Position numbers and translations under genes: made by a program | The notes under the pieces: generated by a model | What the model was told of the DNA's origin: nothing | The model's input: only the letters and a program-made list of their open reading frames with translations | The model's database searches: none | Shown: piece by piece, positions 34,713 through 44,185 of the stretch | Numbering within the stretch: position 1 is the first letter of the stretch | How the letters are laid out: each line of letters starts with the position of its first letter | Assembly (NCBI RefSeq): GCF_001428895.1 | Contig: NZ_LMJA01000031.1 | Location: 315,975 to 379,974 of the forward strand | Reading direction: 5' to 3' | Source of the DNA: Mycobacterium sp. Root265 | Lineage (GTDB): Bacteria > Actinomycetota > Actinomycetes > Mycobacteriales > Mycobacteriaceae | Length of the DNA stretch: 64,000 nucleotides

Positions 34713-36251
34713 ATGCCATCTGTGAACCTTTCCGATGTCTGTCGCGAGAACGCCCGCCGATTTCCACAAGGTGTCGCCGCGATCGACGGGGATATCCGCT
34801 ACAGCTGGCCGGAGTTCGATAGGCGCATCGACCAAGTGGCACGCATGCTGGCTGATCAGGGCGTCGTTGCCGGCGACCGGGTGTTGTGGATCGCGCAGAC
34901 CTCGGTGCGCTTCCTGGAATTGATGTTGGCCTGTGCTCGGCTGGGCGTGATGATCTGCCCGGTGAACTGGCGACAATCCGGCGAAGAGTTGGCGTTTGTC
35001 ATCGCTGATTTCGACCCGGCCGTCATCGTGTGGCAGGAAGAGGAGATCGGCGCCGCCGTCGCCGAAGCGCGCCGACTGTCCTCCGATTACGCCGGGAGCT
35101 GGATCCGCCACGACACCGATGAAGCGGGTGGTTACCTGGATCTGGTGGCAGATTCTGACGGCGCCCCTGTGGAGGTACCGGTGGACGCTGATTCTGCGCT
35201 TCTGGTGATCTATACCGCTGCAACGGCCGGCCGGCCGGCCGGCTCGCTGCTAAGTCAGCGCAATCTGATCGCGATGGCCACCATGACCGCTGCCATCACC
35301 GGCGTCGATCACGGTGATGTGTTCATCAATTCGGGTCCGCTGTTCCACATCGGAAACTTCCAGTTCGACTCGCTGCCGGTGTTCGTCCGGGGCGGGACAA
35401 ATGTCTATGTGCGGCGGGTCGAGGAGGAGCAGCTACTTCGCCTTGTGGCGCAGGAGCGGGTCACCTCGGCCTTCTTGATGCCGCCGACCATTCTGAAGAT
35501 GAAAGAACTCAACGCCGAACTCAAACTGGATATTTCCTCGCTTCGGGCCGGCCCGTTCGCTCCGTTGTGGGGTGATGCACTTGCACCCGACACCAGCACC
35601 TGGGCCCGGCATACGGGTGGGTTCGGTCAGACTGAGCTGACCGGATTGTGCATTCTCAACGGGTATGGGGGCAAGGGCACCGGCAACTCCGGAAGGCCCA
35701 CACCGCTGTGCCAGGTGCGTATCGTCGATCCCGAAGGTAACGAGGTGCCCGTCGGCGAGGCAGGCGAGATCACCGTGCGCGGGGATACCGTGCACCTCGG
35801 ATACTGGAACCGCCCTGACCGCAACGCCGAACGGATGCGTGACGGCTGGTGGCACACCACCGATCTCGGTCGCCTCGAAGCCGACGGAACGTTGGAGTTC
35901 CTCGGCACGATGACCAGGATGATCAAGTCCGCTGCGGAGAACGTCTATCCCGCCGAGGTCGAACGCTGTCTGAGCACCCACCCAGCTGTATCCGGCGCCG
36001 CTGTCATAGGGGTCCCGGATCCGAAGTACGCCCAGTCGGTAAAGGCGGTCGTCGTTCTCAACGAGGGCGCCGAAGCCAGCGCACAGGAGCTCATCGAGCA
36101 CTGTCGGGCCCGGATCGCGTCCTACAAGAAGCCGAAATTCGTCGAATTCGTCGACCAACTACCCCTCGTCGGCGGCCGACCGGACTACGACGCGCTTGAT
36201 GCACGATTCGGCGGAGGCGGATACCCCGGTGGACGAAACGTCGCGACTTAG
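34713..36251 (+). CDS. FadD-like acyl-CoA synthetase with altered catalytic motifs
   Basis: A 512-aa ANL-superfamily protein. The fold is clear (AIDGDIRYSWPEFDRRIDQVARML, GGFGQTELTGLC, GYWNRPDRNAERMRDGWWHTTDLG, FLGTMTRMIKSAAENVYPAEVE), but the P-loop reads YTAATAGRPAGSLLS instead of TSGTTGxPKG, and the C-terminal A10 region reads LPLVGGRPDYDAL without the usual PRTxxGK lysine. It may therefore not adenylate its substrate in the ordinary way. GGAGG 8 nt upstream sets the ATG at 34713 over 34686. It is alone on this strand, under variant palindromes. Confidence 0.82.
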   Translation: MPSVNLSDVCRENARRFPQGVAAIDGDIRYSWPEFDRRIDQVARMLADQGVVAGDRVLWIAQTSVRFLELMLACARLGVMICPVNWRQSGEELAFVIADFDPAVIVWQEEEIGAAVAEARRLSSDYAGSWIRHDTDEAGGYLDLVADSDGAPVEVPVDADSALLVIYTAATAGRPAGSLLSQRNLIAMATMTAAITGVDHGDVFINSGPLFHIGNFQFDSLPVFVRGGTNVYVRRVEEEQLLRLVAQERVTSAFLMPPTILKMKELNAELKLDISSLRAGPFAPLWGDALAPDTSTWARHTGGFGQTELTGLCILNGYGGKGTGNSGRPTPLCQVRIVDPEGNEVPVGEAGEITVRGDTVHLGYWNRPDRNAERMRDGWWHTTDLGRLEADGTLEFLGTMTRMIKSAAENVYPAEVERCLSTHPAVSGAAVIGVPDPKYAQSVKAVVVLNEGAEASAQELIEHCRARIASYKKPKFVEFVDQLPLVGGRPDYDALDARFGGGGYPGGRNVAT

Positions 36252-36254
36252 CGA

Positions 36255-36842
36255 TCAGCGAGTGACGTCGCCCGCCCCGTCAGTGGGTGGCGTCGTCGTT
36301 GATGCTGACCGCGACGCCAACCAGTGCTGGTGGCGGTCGAAGTGATCGCCGGGGCGCCGGATCATCACTGCGGCACTGGTGGCGACCACGTCGCCGCCGG
36401 CATCGGCCAAGCGTAGTTCGGCTTCCACGTGTACTCGGCGTCCCTGCCGCGCGGTGATCCATGCCCGCCCGAGCAACGCGTGGGCCAGTGGAACGGGTTT
36501 GCGAAAGTTGACGGTCAGACTGCCGGTGACGGCGAACTCGTCACGCAGCAGCAGCGCATGTCCCGACATTTCGTCCATCACGCTGGCGGTCCATCCGCCG
36601 TGGGCCACCATGGGCCCGCCCTCGTGGTCAGGTGGGCAGGTGACCTCTGAGTGCACCGACCCATCGGCGTTCAGCGTCTCTCGTTGGATACCGAGTCGGC
36701 AATGACGCAGCGCGCCACATCCGCGGCATAGCAACACTCCGGACTCGGACCTGTCGACGAACAACGCCGATTCGCGGTCGCGATGCTCCAGCTTGGCCCA
36801 GCTTTCGTCGGACCCACGCTGTGGGCCGCAGTCGGGCGGCAT
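36255..36842 (-). CDS. PaaI-type hotdog thioesterase
   Basis: A 195-aa protein with a short N-terminal cysteine-containing region (LLCRGCGALRHC, perhaps a zinc knuckle) and a hotdog domain (GGPMVAHGGWTASVMDEMSGHAL, then VTGSLTVNFRKPVPLAHALLGRAWI). Such enzymes hydrolyse aryl or medium-chain acyl-CoA thioesters, recycling CoA. Its ATG abuts the SDR stop (TGATG). It is the last of seven genes running from 43438, and convergent with the FadD-like gene 3 bp away. Confidence 0.85.
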   Translation of the reverse strand: MPPDCGPQRGSDESWAKLEHRDRESALFVDRSESGVLLCRGCGALRHCRLGIQRETLNADGSVHSEVTCPPDHEGGPMVAHGGWTASVMDEMSGHALLLRDEFAVTGSLTVNFRKPVPLAHALLGRAWITARQGRRVHVEAELRLADAGGDVVATSAAVMIRRPGDHFDRHQHWLASRSASTTTPPTDGAGDVTR

Positions 36843-37657
36843 CAGATTTTGGTTGCACCCATGTCGAGGGTCAGCTGAGTGCCCGTGACCGCTCGCGACG
36901 CCGATCCAGCCAGCCATACGACGGCATCGGAGATGTCGTCGGTCTCGGCGACCGGCAGCGCGGGTAGCGCTGCGGCGAAAGACGCTAGGAAATTCGGGTG
37001 CGCGTCCAGCATGGCGGCGGTAGAGGGGTCTTCTAGCATGGCGGTGTTCACACCCCACGGGTGAATTGAATTGACCCGAATTCCGTACTCCCCCAATTCC
37101 AGTGCGGCGGACTTTGTCAGTCCGACCACCCCGTGTTTGGCGGCGCTGTAATGAGCCTGACCGGGCAGCGCCTTGATTCCGGCCACCGAGCTGACGGTGA
37201 TGATCGATCCACCGTTGCTGGCCGCGATCATAATGGGTGCACATGCCCGCAGGGTGCGCCACACCCCGGTCAGGTTGACGTCGAGCATGGTCTGCCACTG
37301 GTCATCGGACATCTCCCAGAAGCGGTTCCAGTTGCAGATGCCTGCGTTGGCCACCACCACGTCGAGGCGGTCTCCCAGCGCCGGAACAGTCTCGGACAGC
37401 ACCGCCTCCAGCGATGCTGAGTCTCGAACATCGGTGATTCTTACGTGATGAGGCCGACCTTCGCCGGTGAGAAGTCGTGCAGTTTCTGCGAGATCGTCTT
37501 CGGTGGCCGATGGATAGCGGCTGTCGTCGCTGACCGGACCGGCGATGTCCACGGCGATGACGCTGGCACCTTCGGCGGCCAGCCGTACGGCGTGGGAGCG
37601 TCCCTGGCCGCGTGCGGCGCCGGTGACGAACGCTACTTTTCCGTCGAGCACACCCAT
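36842..37657 (-). CDS. Mycofactocin-type SDR (carveol-dehydrogenase-like family)
   Basis: A 271-aa SDR with the longer N-terminal loop of the mycofactocin-coupled family: TGAARGQGRSHAVRLAAEG at 12-30, IAVDIAGPVSDDSRYPSATEDDLAET (the insert), NAGICNW, Y170 and K174. These enzymes hold NAD tightly and pass electrons to mycofactocin. It probably oxidises a secondary alcohol or a hydroxyacyl-CoA in the pathway. It follows the ACAD10/11-like gene by 42 bp and precedes the thioesterase. Confidence 0.88.
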   Translation of the reverse strand: MGVLDGKVAFVTGAARGQGRSHAVRLAAEGASVIAVDIAGPVSDDSRYPSATEDDLAETARLLTGEGRPHHVRITDVRDSASLEAVLSETVPALGDRLDVVVANAGICNWNRFWEMSDDQWQTMLDVNLTGVWRTLRACAPIMIAASNGGSIITVSSVAGIKALPGQAHYSAAKHGVVGLTKSAALELGEYGIRVNSIHPWGVNTAMLEDPSTAAMLDAHPNFLASFAAALPALPVAETDDISDAVVWLAGSASRAVTGTQLTLDMGATKI

Positions 37658-37699
37658 GGATAAATTCCTTTCTCGAACGTCACGATCTGTCGGTATGGG

Positions 37700-38923
37700 T
37701 CAGCAGACCGCGGCAGCCAGAGCCGACTTGTCGCGGCCCAGTTCGGCGCGCGCGATGGTGCGCATATGCACCTCGTCGGGACCGTCGAACAGGCGCATGG
37801 CGCGATGCCATCCGTAGAGCCGCGCCAGGGGCGTGTCGTCGGTGACCCCGGCGCCGCCGTGGACCTGGATGGCGCGGTCGATGACGTTGCAGGCCATTTG
37901 TGGGGCGACAGCTTTGATCTGTGACACGAGCACGTGGGCTGCTTTGTTTCCGTGCTGATCGATGGTCCACGCGGCCTTCTCGCACAGCAGCCGCGCCTGG
38001 TCAATCTCGATGCGGGATTTTGCGATTGCTTCGCGTACCACGCCCTGTTCGGCGAGTGTCTTGCCAAAGGCCACCCGCGTCTGTACCCGCTCAACCATCA
38101 ATGCCAGTGCGCGTTCGGCGCAGCCGATCGCACGCATGCAGTGGTGGATGCGACCCGGGCCCAAACGTGCCTGGGCGATGGCAAAACCGCTGCCCTCCTC
38201 GTGGAGCAGGTTGCTGGCTGGCACCCGGACATCGTCGTAGGTGATCTCGCAGTGACCGTGCTGGTCCTGCCATCCGAAGACTGGTGTCGACCGCACGATG
38301 GTCACGCCGGGAGTGTCCATCGGCACCAGGACCATCGACTGTTGTTGATGGGCAGCGGCATCGGGGTTGCTCCGCCCCATCACGATCAACAGCCGGCAGC
38401 GGGGATCCGACGCGCCCGTGGTCCACCACTTTCGTCCGTTGATGACGTAGTCGTCGCCGTCCCGGACGATCGAAGTCTCGATGTTGCGGGCATCGCTGGA
38501 GGCTACCGCCGGTTCGGTCATGGAAAAGGCGCTGCGGATGTCGCCGCTCAGCAGGGGTTCCAGCCACCGCACTCGCTGCTCGTCCGTGGCGAACAGGTGC
38601 AATGTTTCCATGTTTCCGGTGTCGGGGGCGGCACAGTTGAGCACTTCGGGTGCGATGTCCATGCTCCACCCGGTCAGTTCGGCCAGCGGTGCGTATTCCA
38701 CATTGGCCAGTCCGGAGATGGCGGGCAAGAACAGATTCCACAGTCCCTGTTGTTTGGCGAGCTCCTTCAGCTCTTCGACGACGGGGGGAACGGTGTGGTC
38801 GCCGGGACCGGCTTGGCGTCGGTACTGTTCGTAGCTGGCTTCGGCCGGCACGACGTGCTCGACGATGAAATCGGTGAGTCTGCGGTGATAGTCGGCGGCG
38901 GTGGCAGACATCGCGAAATCCAT
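37700..38923 (-). CDS. Acyl-CoA dehydrogenase, ACAD10/11-like
   Basis: A 407-aa acyl-CoA dehydrogenase of the ACAD10/11 type: [32 protein letters not shown] and [17 protein letters not shown] are characteristic of that branch. FAD and substrate regions are intact ([26 protein letters not shown]). In animals and Pseudomonas levulinate users, such proteins work with an APH-like kinase on 4-hydroxyacyl-CoAs; a matching kinase gene lies at 62560. AGGAG 6 nt upstream favours the ATG at 38923 over 38926. It is in the seven-gene unit under palindrome site 5. Confidence 0.9.
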   Translation of the reverse strand: MDFAMSATAADYHRRLTDFIVEHVVPAEASYEQYRRQAGPGDHTVPPVVEELKELAKQQGLWNLFLPAISGLANVEYAPLAELTGWSMDIAPEVLNCAAPDTGNMETLHLFATDEQRVRWLEPLLSGDIRSAFSMTEPAVASSDARNIETSIVRDGDDYVINGRKWWTTGASDPRCRLLIVMGRSNPDAAAHQQQSMVLVPMDTPGVTIVRSTPVFGWQDQHGHCEITYDDVRVPASNLLHEEGSGFAIAQARLGPGRIHHCMRAIGCAERALALMVERVQTRVAFGKTLAEQGVVREAIAKSRIEIDQARLLCEKAAWTIDQHGNKAAHVLVSQIKAVAPQMACNVIDRAIQVHGGAGVTDDTPLARLYGWHRAMRLFDGPDEVHMRTIARAELGRDKSALAAAVC

Positions 38924-38942
38924 CATGGTCTCCTTGACGTGT

Positions 38943-40571
38943 TCAGGGCTGTCCAACTTGGGCCGGCTCGGTGCCACGCAGGTTGCGTCGCAGGATTTTG
39001 CCGGTGGCAGTCTTGGGGATGTCGTCGAGAATCTCGACTGCGCGGGGATATTTGTAAGCGGCCAACTGGTGGCGGCAGTAGTCGATCAGTTCGTCTGCAG
39101 TGACGGACATACCCTCGCGCACAGACACGAATGCCTTGACCGTTTCCCCGCGGTAGGGGTCTGGTTCCCCGACGACAGCAGCCTCGCGTACCGCTGGGTG
39201 GGTGTAGAGGACGTCCTCGACTTCGCGTGGCCAGACCTTGTAACCGCTGGCGACGATGACGTCCTTCTTACGGTCGACGAGATAGAACCAGCCTTGCTCG
39301 TCGACGTAGCCGACGTCGCCGGTCAGCAGCCATCCGTCACGGAATGCGGCCGCGGTCTGTTCGGGTTTGTTGAAGTAGCCGGGAACCACCTGCGGGCCCA
39401 TGGTGGCGAGTTCGCCGACCTGCCCCGGCGGCACCGGCTGCCCTTCCTCGTCCACAACGGTGACCGAGGCTGTGAGCATGGGCTTGCCGACCGACAGTGC
39501 AGCAGTTTGCAGGTCGACGGGCGCCGTGCTGCCCACCGGCACGGCGAGCACCGGCGAGGTCGTCTCGGTCATCCCGTAGACGTTGTGTATATATGTGCCG
39601 TAGGTGTCCACGAATCGCTGCAGCACGCCGGCGGCGACCGGGGCGCCCCCGGAGGCGAGTTTGCCGAGGCTGCTGAGGTCTTCGCGCGTGACCCCGGATT
39701 CCAGGAGGGCGATGAAGACGGTGAGTGCGGCGACGGTAAAGGTCGGTCGGTATGTCCGGATCATGTCGGTCAGGACGCCGGCGTGGAATCGGTACGACAA
39801 GATCAGCGGCCCGCCCGCTGTGATGGCGGCGGCGATATGCCCAGACAGTCCGGTCACGTGGAACAGGGGTGCGACGCCGAGGATACTGTCGTTCGCATCG
39901 AGGTCGAACCAGGTGCAGTAGGCCTGACCACCGGTGAGCACATTGCGATGAGTGTTCAGGGCTCCCTTGGGTTTTCCCGTAGTGCCCGAGGTATAGGTGA
40001 TGACGGCGACATCGTCGGGACCGGCAGGCACGGCGGCGACCGCTTGCCCCTGATGACCTTCGATCAACGTCATCAGGTCTTCGGCGCCGGCAGCGGCGGT
40101 GTGCCGTGGCGATGGCAAAACCCGAGTGTCGTTGCTGTGCTGCAGATCCCAGGCACTCGTGGTGACGATGCGCCGGACCGCGGTGCCGGCCAGCACTTCG
40201 GTCAACTCAGCGGTGCACAGCGCGTCCAGGGCGATGAGGACCTGCGGATCTGCATCCTCGACCAGCTTATGCACCTCGTGCGGGGTGAGCATGGGATTCA
40301 CCGGAACCGCGGTCGCGTTGAGTTTCCACACTGCCAGGAGGGCAATGACGTACTGCGGCATGTTCTGCAGGTACAACGCAACCCGCTGGTGCGGTCGGAC
40401 GTCGAATTGCAAGGCGGCGGCCAGCGCGTCGCTCATGTCGTTGAGCTCAGCCGCGGTCACGGTGGTGTCGAAGTACACCAAGGCGGCCGACTGTGGTGCT
40501 GTCGCAACCGTACGTGCGAACACCTCCAAGATGGTGTCGGACTGGGGATGGTGGGTTGGCTGCCCGGGCAT
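38943..40571 (-). CDS. Acyl-CoA synthetase (FadD-type, all motifs intact)
   Basis: A 542-aa ANL ligase: P-loop [65 protein letters not shown] and the A10 lysine in [14 protein letters not shown]. It should convert a free carboxylic acid to its CoA ester at the start of the pathway. It lies 28 bp after the thiolase-like gene and 19 bp before the ACAD10/11-like gene. Chain or ring preference unknown. Confidence 0.92.
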   Translation of the reverse strand: MPGQPTHHPQSDTILEVFARTVATAPQSAALVYFDTTVTAAELNDMSDALAAALQFDVRPHQRVALYLQNMPQYVIALLAVWKLNATAVPVNPMLTPHEVHKLVEDADPQVLIALDALCTAELTEVLAGTAVRRIVTTSAWDLQHSNDTRVLPSPRHTAAAGAEDLMTLIEGHQGQAVAAVPAGPDDVAVITYTSGTTGKPKGALNTHRNVLTGGQAYCTWFDLDANDSILGVAPLFHVTGLSGHIAAAITAGGPLILSYRFHAGVLTDMIRTYRPTFTVAALTVFIALLESGVTREDLSSLGKLASGGAPVAAGVLQRFVDTYGTYIHNVYGMTETTSPVLAVPVGSTAPVDLQTAALSVGKPMLTASVTVVDEEGQPVPPGQVGELATMGPQVVPGYFNKPEQTAAAFRDGWLLTGDVGYVDEQGWFYLVDRKKDVIVASGYKVWPREVEDVLYTHPAVREAAVVGEPDPYRGETVKAFVSVREGMSVTADELIDYCRHQLAAYKYPRAVEILDDIPKTATGKILRRNLRGTEPAQVGQP

Positions 40572-40599
40572 GCGGGGCCTCCTGTCGTCGGTGGGCTGA

Positions 40600-41769
40600 T
40601 CAGGCTGCCCGGAGCATCAGACCTTGTGCGTTGAAGAAGAACCCGCCGGCGGTGATCAGAGCGGTGCGCGCTCCCGGCACCTGGCGGGTGCCGGCGGTGC
40701 CCTGCAATTGATGCACTGCTTCCCGGATGTGTCCGGATCCCTGGGTGCCACCTTCGGCCAGGGATCCCCCGTGCGGATTGACCGCGATGGTGCCGCCGAT
40801 CAGGACTCGTCCGGATTCAGTCGCGTGCTCGCGCAGGAAGGCGGGTGCTTCTCCGAAACCACACCAGCCGGCATTCTCGATCCAGTTCAGGGTGATGGGA
40901 GTGAACCCATCGTAGGGAAAGTAGACGTCCACGCCGTCGAGCCAGAAGTCACTCTTGGCGCGCAGGGTGTCGATCACGATTTGCTGGCCGTGGTGGCGAA
41001 GGCTGGTGTTCTGGTCCTCCTCGGCCGGGCTTGCCTGACCCAGAACTGCAGCATGGATGAACACCGGCGGTAAGGCGAGGTCGCGGGCACGCTCGGCGGT
41101 GGTCACGATGAATGCATCGGCGCCGTCGACGGCCACATCCATATCGTGAACCGAGAGCGGCCAGCGGACCATCCTGCCGTTGTGGTAATCGTCCAGAGTC
41201 AACGGTTCTCGGCGCGCTGCTGCCGGGTTGTCGGCGGCATTGGCACGTGCATTGAGCGCCACCGGGGCGAAAGCGTCGCGATGCAAACCGAACTCGTACA
41301 GATAGCGGGCAGCCCACCCGGCGTATCCCACGCTGGAGGCCATCGATTCCGGGCGCGGGGGGCGGTCGTTCAGGCCTGGCGTGGCCAGTCGCCGGAACGG
41401 ATCTTTCAGCGCGGCACCGGTATTCCACGCCGACCGGTAGGCGGCGTGGTACACCAGTACCGTCTCGCACAACCCGGCGTGCACGGCGGCGGCGGCGGTG
41501 GCGATATGGTCGACCAGGGGAATCACCGGGTTGCCTGACCAGGTGAGCCGGGGCAGCCCGAGCGTCGACTGCAAAACCGCAGTGCTCGGCCAGCTGCCAC
41601 ACAGACCGTCGATGTCTTGAGCGGTCAGCCCCGCGGCGCGTATCGCGTCGATACCGGCGCGTGCGGCCAGCGCAGTCTGGGTCGTCGCGGTGTTCGCGGC
41701 GGTGAAGCCGGTGGTGGTTGCCGCAACGATTGCCACCTGGTCCTTCATAGCGTTGCGCAGAGGGCTCAT
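40600..41769 (-). CDS. Thiolase-like / lipid-transfer-type protein
   Basis: A 389-aa thiolase-superfamily protein of the SCP2/Ltp kind (VAIVAATTTGFTAANTATTQTALAARA, NPHGGSLAEGGTQGSGHI with the conserved HGG). It pairs with the DUF35 gene just upstream, with a 4-bp overlap. Such Ltp-DUF35 pairs act in steroid side-chain degradation as retro-aldolases, and others as thiolases. It lacks an obvious N-terminal nucleophilic Cys, which favours an aldolase-like role; that is inference. Confidence 0.87.
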   Translation of the reverse strand: MSPLRNAMKDQVAIVAATTTGFTAANTATTQTALAARAGIDAIRAAGLTAQDIDGLCGSWPSTAVLQSTLGLPRLTWSGNPVIPLVDHIATAAAAVHAGLCETVLVYHAAYRSAWNTGAALKDPFRRLATPGLNDRPPRPESMASSVGYAGWAARYLYEFGLHRDAFAPVALNARANAADNPAAARREPLTLDDYHNGRMVRWPLSVHDMDVAVDGADAFIVTTAERARDLALPPVFIHAAVLGQASPAEEDQNTSLRHHGQQIVIDTLRAKSDFWLDGVDVYFPYDGFTPITLNWIENAGWCGFGEAPAFLREHATESGRVLIGGTIAVNPHGGSLAEGGTQGSGHIREAVHQLQGTAGTRQVPGARTALITAGGFFFNAQGLMLRAA

Positions 41770-42164
41770 TGCTGATCCTCGGCCAGGACAAACACCGGCA
41801 TCGGCGCGCGATCGACCTCACGCCACACCAATTCGACGCGGGCGCCGATGGCCGGGGTGTTGGCTTCGGCATCGACCACCGTGGAGGTGAAACGCACGCC
41901 CGTCTGTTCGTCGAGTTCCACGGTCACGACTGGATAGGGCTGCTCATAACTGACACCGGGTGCCGGCGGTCCCTGGTGCAGGAGCGTGAGCAGATGGATC
42001 GTCCCGGATCCGGCGACCGCGGTAGGGGTGATGGCAGACGACCAGCAGCGCGGACAGATCGGTTTGGGCGGCGCATGCCAGTTCTGGCAGTCATCGCAAC
42101 GATTGACCAGCAACTCGCGGCGCAGGCGTCCCCGATAATGCTCGGCGTTGTCGTGTGTCAGCAC
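41766..42164 (-). CDS. DUF35 OB-fold zinc-ribbon protein (partner of the thiolase-like gene)
   Basis: A 132-aa protein with a rubredoxin-like zinc ribbon (CDDC and CPRC) followed by an OB-fold. Such subunits bind acyl-CoA beside Ltp-type thiolases. The GTG at 42164 is the only ordinary start. The reading frame, however, stays open upstream to 42233, where a CTG overlaps the amidohydrolase stop (CTGA). The extra codons read DDELVDRFPGE, which looks like a normal N-terminus for this family, so the true start may be that CTG. It overlaps the thiolase-like gene by 4 bp. Confidence 0.85.
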   Translation of the reverse strand: MLTHDNAEHYRGRLRRELLVNRCDDCQNWHAPPKPICPRCWSSAITPTAVAGSGTIHLLTLLHQGPPAPGVSYEQPYPVVTVELDEQTGVRFTSTVVDAEANTPAIGARVELVWREVDRAPMPVFVLAEDQQ

Positions 42165-42229
42165 TTCGCCAGGGAACCGGTCAACGAGCTCATCGTCGCT
42201 GACCTGACCCCCGGTCGCCGTCTCGGCGT

Positions 42230-43438
42230 TCAGTTGATGCCCTCAGTGAGCTTGATGCCGTTCTCGCGCAGGAAGTTGCGCTTCATGGATTCGTTCAGGC
42301 CGTCGACCTTGTTGTAGAAATCGGCGGGCTCGCGCAGTCCTTCGGCGTGCGGCCAGTCCGACCCCATCAGCAGGGTCTCGTCGGTTCCCAGTTTCTCGAT
42401 CATGGCGACCGTGTCGTCCTCCGGGTACGGAACCACACGCACGTGCTTCTTGAAGATGGTGCTGGGTCGTTCGTCGAGCTGGCCGCCCAGCCACTGCCCG
42501 TTGCGCGCCATTCCGCGGCTCTTGTCCATGTGCCGGATGAAGTGTGGCACCCACTCTGCACCGAACTCGCTCACCAGCACCTTGATGTTGGGATAGCGTC
42601 CGAAGACGTTGTCGAAGATCAGCGCCGAGATGGTGTCGGTGATGGGGCGTTCGCCGTAGGTGTTCTGCCATTGCCATGCCGAGAATTGGAACGGCGGCAC
42701 CAGACCCCAGCCCCACCCGGATGCGACGTGGTCCTGGTAGTAGAACTCGGCAATGTGGTAGCAGACCACTGCCCGGGCTTCGTTGATGCGTGCCCAGAAC
42801 GGATCGAAGTACGGGTCGCCCGGAGACCGCCCGTAGGCGGGGCCCGCCGGAAGGACGATGAACCGGGCACCCGCATCGAGGATGCGGTCGAGTTCGGCGC
42901 AGGCCCGGTCGAGGTCTCGCATCGACAACAAAGCCGGTGCGTAGATGCGGTTCTTGTAGTTGAAGCCCCAGTCCTCGTTGATCCACTTGTTGAACGACTC
43001 GATGTTGTCGTACAAGGGGTCGATGCCCTGCAGGTACTGTTCGGCCATCAGGGCCCAACCGCCGGGGTACATGATGGTTCGCTCGATCTGCTGTTCGGTC
43101 AACTGGACCAATCGCGCATCACGGTCGAGGTACTCGGTCTGCATCGGCTCATAGAAGCGGTCGGCATCGGTGGCGTTGCCCGACGCCCGCTGCTTGAGCA
43201 TCTCGACCAGCGACCCTGGGACGTAGGCCTGGTCCAGATCGTTTTCCAGCGCCGTCACCACCCGGTCGTTGGCCAGCAGAATTTTGCGTCCCGACGGAGC
43301 AATGATCGGACGGACCGCGGTGTCCAGCTTTGCTTTCGGCATGAATCGCGTGAAGCAATCTTCCGATTCGTAGGAGTGCTGGTCAAAGTCGGTGAGCTGG
43401 TATGGGAGTTCACCAACGGTGTTCTCGATAACCGCCAT
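42230..43438 (-). CDS. Amidohydrolase-family (Amidohydro_2) enzyme
   Basis: A 402-aa TIM-barrel hydrolase/decarboxylase-type protein: metal-ligand motif DFDQHSYE (D19-Q-H21) near the start and MGSDWPHAEG near the end. The family includes decarboxylases and C-C or ring hydrolases of aromatic and keto-acid substrates, so a ring-opening or decarboxylation step is plausible. It is the first gene of the seven-gene unit; the ATG at 43438 has AAAGGA upstream. Paralogue of the gene at 52731. Confidence 0.88.
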   Translation of the reverse strand: MAVIENTVGELPYQLTDFDQHSYESEDCFTRFMPKAKLDTAVRPIIAPSGRKILLANDRVVTALENDLDQAYVPGSLVEMLKQRASGNATDADRFYEPMQTEYLDRDARLVQLTEQQIERTIMYPGGWALMAEQYLQGIDPLYDNIESFNKWINEDWGFNYKNRIYAPALLSMRDLDRACAELDRILDAGARFIVLPAGPAYGRSPGDPYFDPFWARINEARAVVCYHIAEFYYQDHVASGWGWGLVPPFQFSAWQWQNTYGERPITDTISALIFDNVFGRYPNIKVLVSEFGAEWVPHFIRHMDKSRGMARNGQWLGGQLDERPSTIFKKHVRVVPYPEDDTVAMIEKLGTDETLLMGSDWPHAEGLREPADFYNKVDGLNESMKRNFLRENGIKLTEGIN

Positions 43439-43515
43439 GAGACTAGTCCTTTCGCCGTATTCACCCGTCCATTCGCGCGCAAACACCGACGTGCTGCGCT
43501 GCAGGCGATTGCCCT

Positions 43516-43531
43516 ACTATACATGTATAGT
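43516..43531. promoter_or_regulatory. Regulon palindrome, site 5 (perfect)
   Basis: ACTATACATGTATAGT. It lies between the seven-gene unit (start 43438) and the divergent small operon starting at 43577. Confidence 0.9.
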
Positions 43532-43576
43532 TTGGTGCGGGGAAGCCCTCCGGAGACGGCTTCGGGAGTGATACGC

Positions 43577-43963
43577 ATGGGGAGCCTACGAGCGGGACAC
43601 CGCATCCGCACCGGGCCGGCGACGCAGCTGGCATCGCAGTTCACCGTGCTGAACACAGACCGCCTGTGGGCTGCCCTTCGCGTCCGTCACGATGGACTCA
43701 CTCGGCTGGGGGCCAGTCAGGTGGTTGCTTATCAGGCGGTGCACAACCACCGCGACGTCGTGCGACCCGTTGCGGCCAGCGCGACCGCCTCCGTGAGTCG
43801 CCTGCTGGCCAATCCTGCGGTCATGCAATGGTTCGACGCAGCCGGCGTCATCGACATCCCGCCGGTTTTCGCCGGAACACACCGAGGCACAGTGCATTTC
43901 GGTGACGAACAGCCTGCGGATCTATCCGCCGGTCTTCACCGGCACCAGACTCGCCGCTGCTGA
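43577..43963 (+). CDS. Hypothetical 128-aa protein
   Basis: A 128-aa protein starting at ATG 43577, 45 bp after the perfect palindrome. The middle and end (VVAYQAVHNHRDVV, LANPAVMQWFDAAGVIDIPPVFAGTHRGTVHF) have the feel of a small dimeric alpha/beta-barrel (antibiotic-monooxygenase-like) protein, but I do not recognise the family. It is the 3' part of a much longer open frame that runs antisense to the amidohydrolase and is not itself coding. A Bfd-like ferredoxin gene follows after 27 bp. Confidence 0.6.
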   Translation: MGSLRAGHRIRTGPATQLASQFTVLNTDRLWAALRVRHDGLTRLGASQVVAYQAVHNHRDVVRPVAASATASVSRLLANPAVMQWFDAAGVIDIPPVFAGTHRGTVHFGDEQPADLSAGLHRHQTRRC

Positions 43964-43990
43964 TCTGCGAGCCGATGGCGACCCGGCCTG

Positions 43991-44185
43991 ATGTATGTCT
44001 GTTTGTGTACGGGCGCCACCGACACGCAGGTGCTCGATGCCATCCGTGGCGGAGCGTCCACCTCGCGCGAAGTGGACGAAGCGTGTGGAGCCGGAGCGCA
44101 GTGCGGACGGTGTCGACGCACCGTGCGCACGTTGCTCGCGGATTCGGCGCCCGGCGCTGCGCCGCCTGACGTTATCGACCGGTGA
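43991..44185 (+). CDS. Bfd-like [2Fe-2S] ferredoxin
   Basis: A 64-aa protein MYVCLCTGATDTQVLD... with C4, C6 and a later CGAGAQCGRC: the C-x-C and C-x4-7-C-x2-C spacing of bacterioferritin-associated ferredoxin / BFD-like [2Fe-2S] domains. It could pass electrons to or from a pathway oxidoreductase, or handle iron for the P450/ferredoxin demand. Second gene of the rightward unit under site 5; its end overlaps the convergent enoyl-CoA hydratase by 14 bp. Confidence 0.82.
   Translation: MYVCLCTGATDTQVLDAIRGGASTSREVDEACGAGAQCGRCRRTVRTLLADSAPGAAPPDVIDR

Noticed and set aside
38901-40634. A 577-aa plus-strand open frame
   Set aside because: It is the shadow of the FadD gene with all ANL motifs on the minus strand; its composition is typical of antisense high-GC sequence.
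42347-43963. A 538-aa open frame on the plus strand, antisense to the amidohydrolase
   Set aside because: The amidohydrolase on the other strand has family motifs and a ribosome site. Only the last 129 codons, from the ATG at 43577, lie outside it and are kept as a gene.
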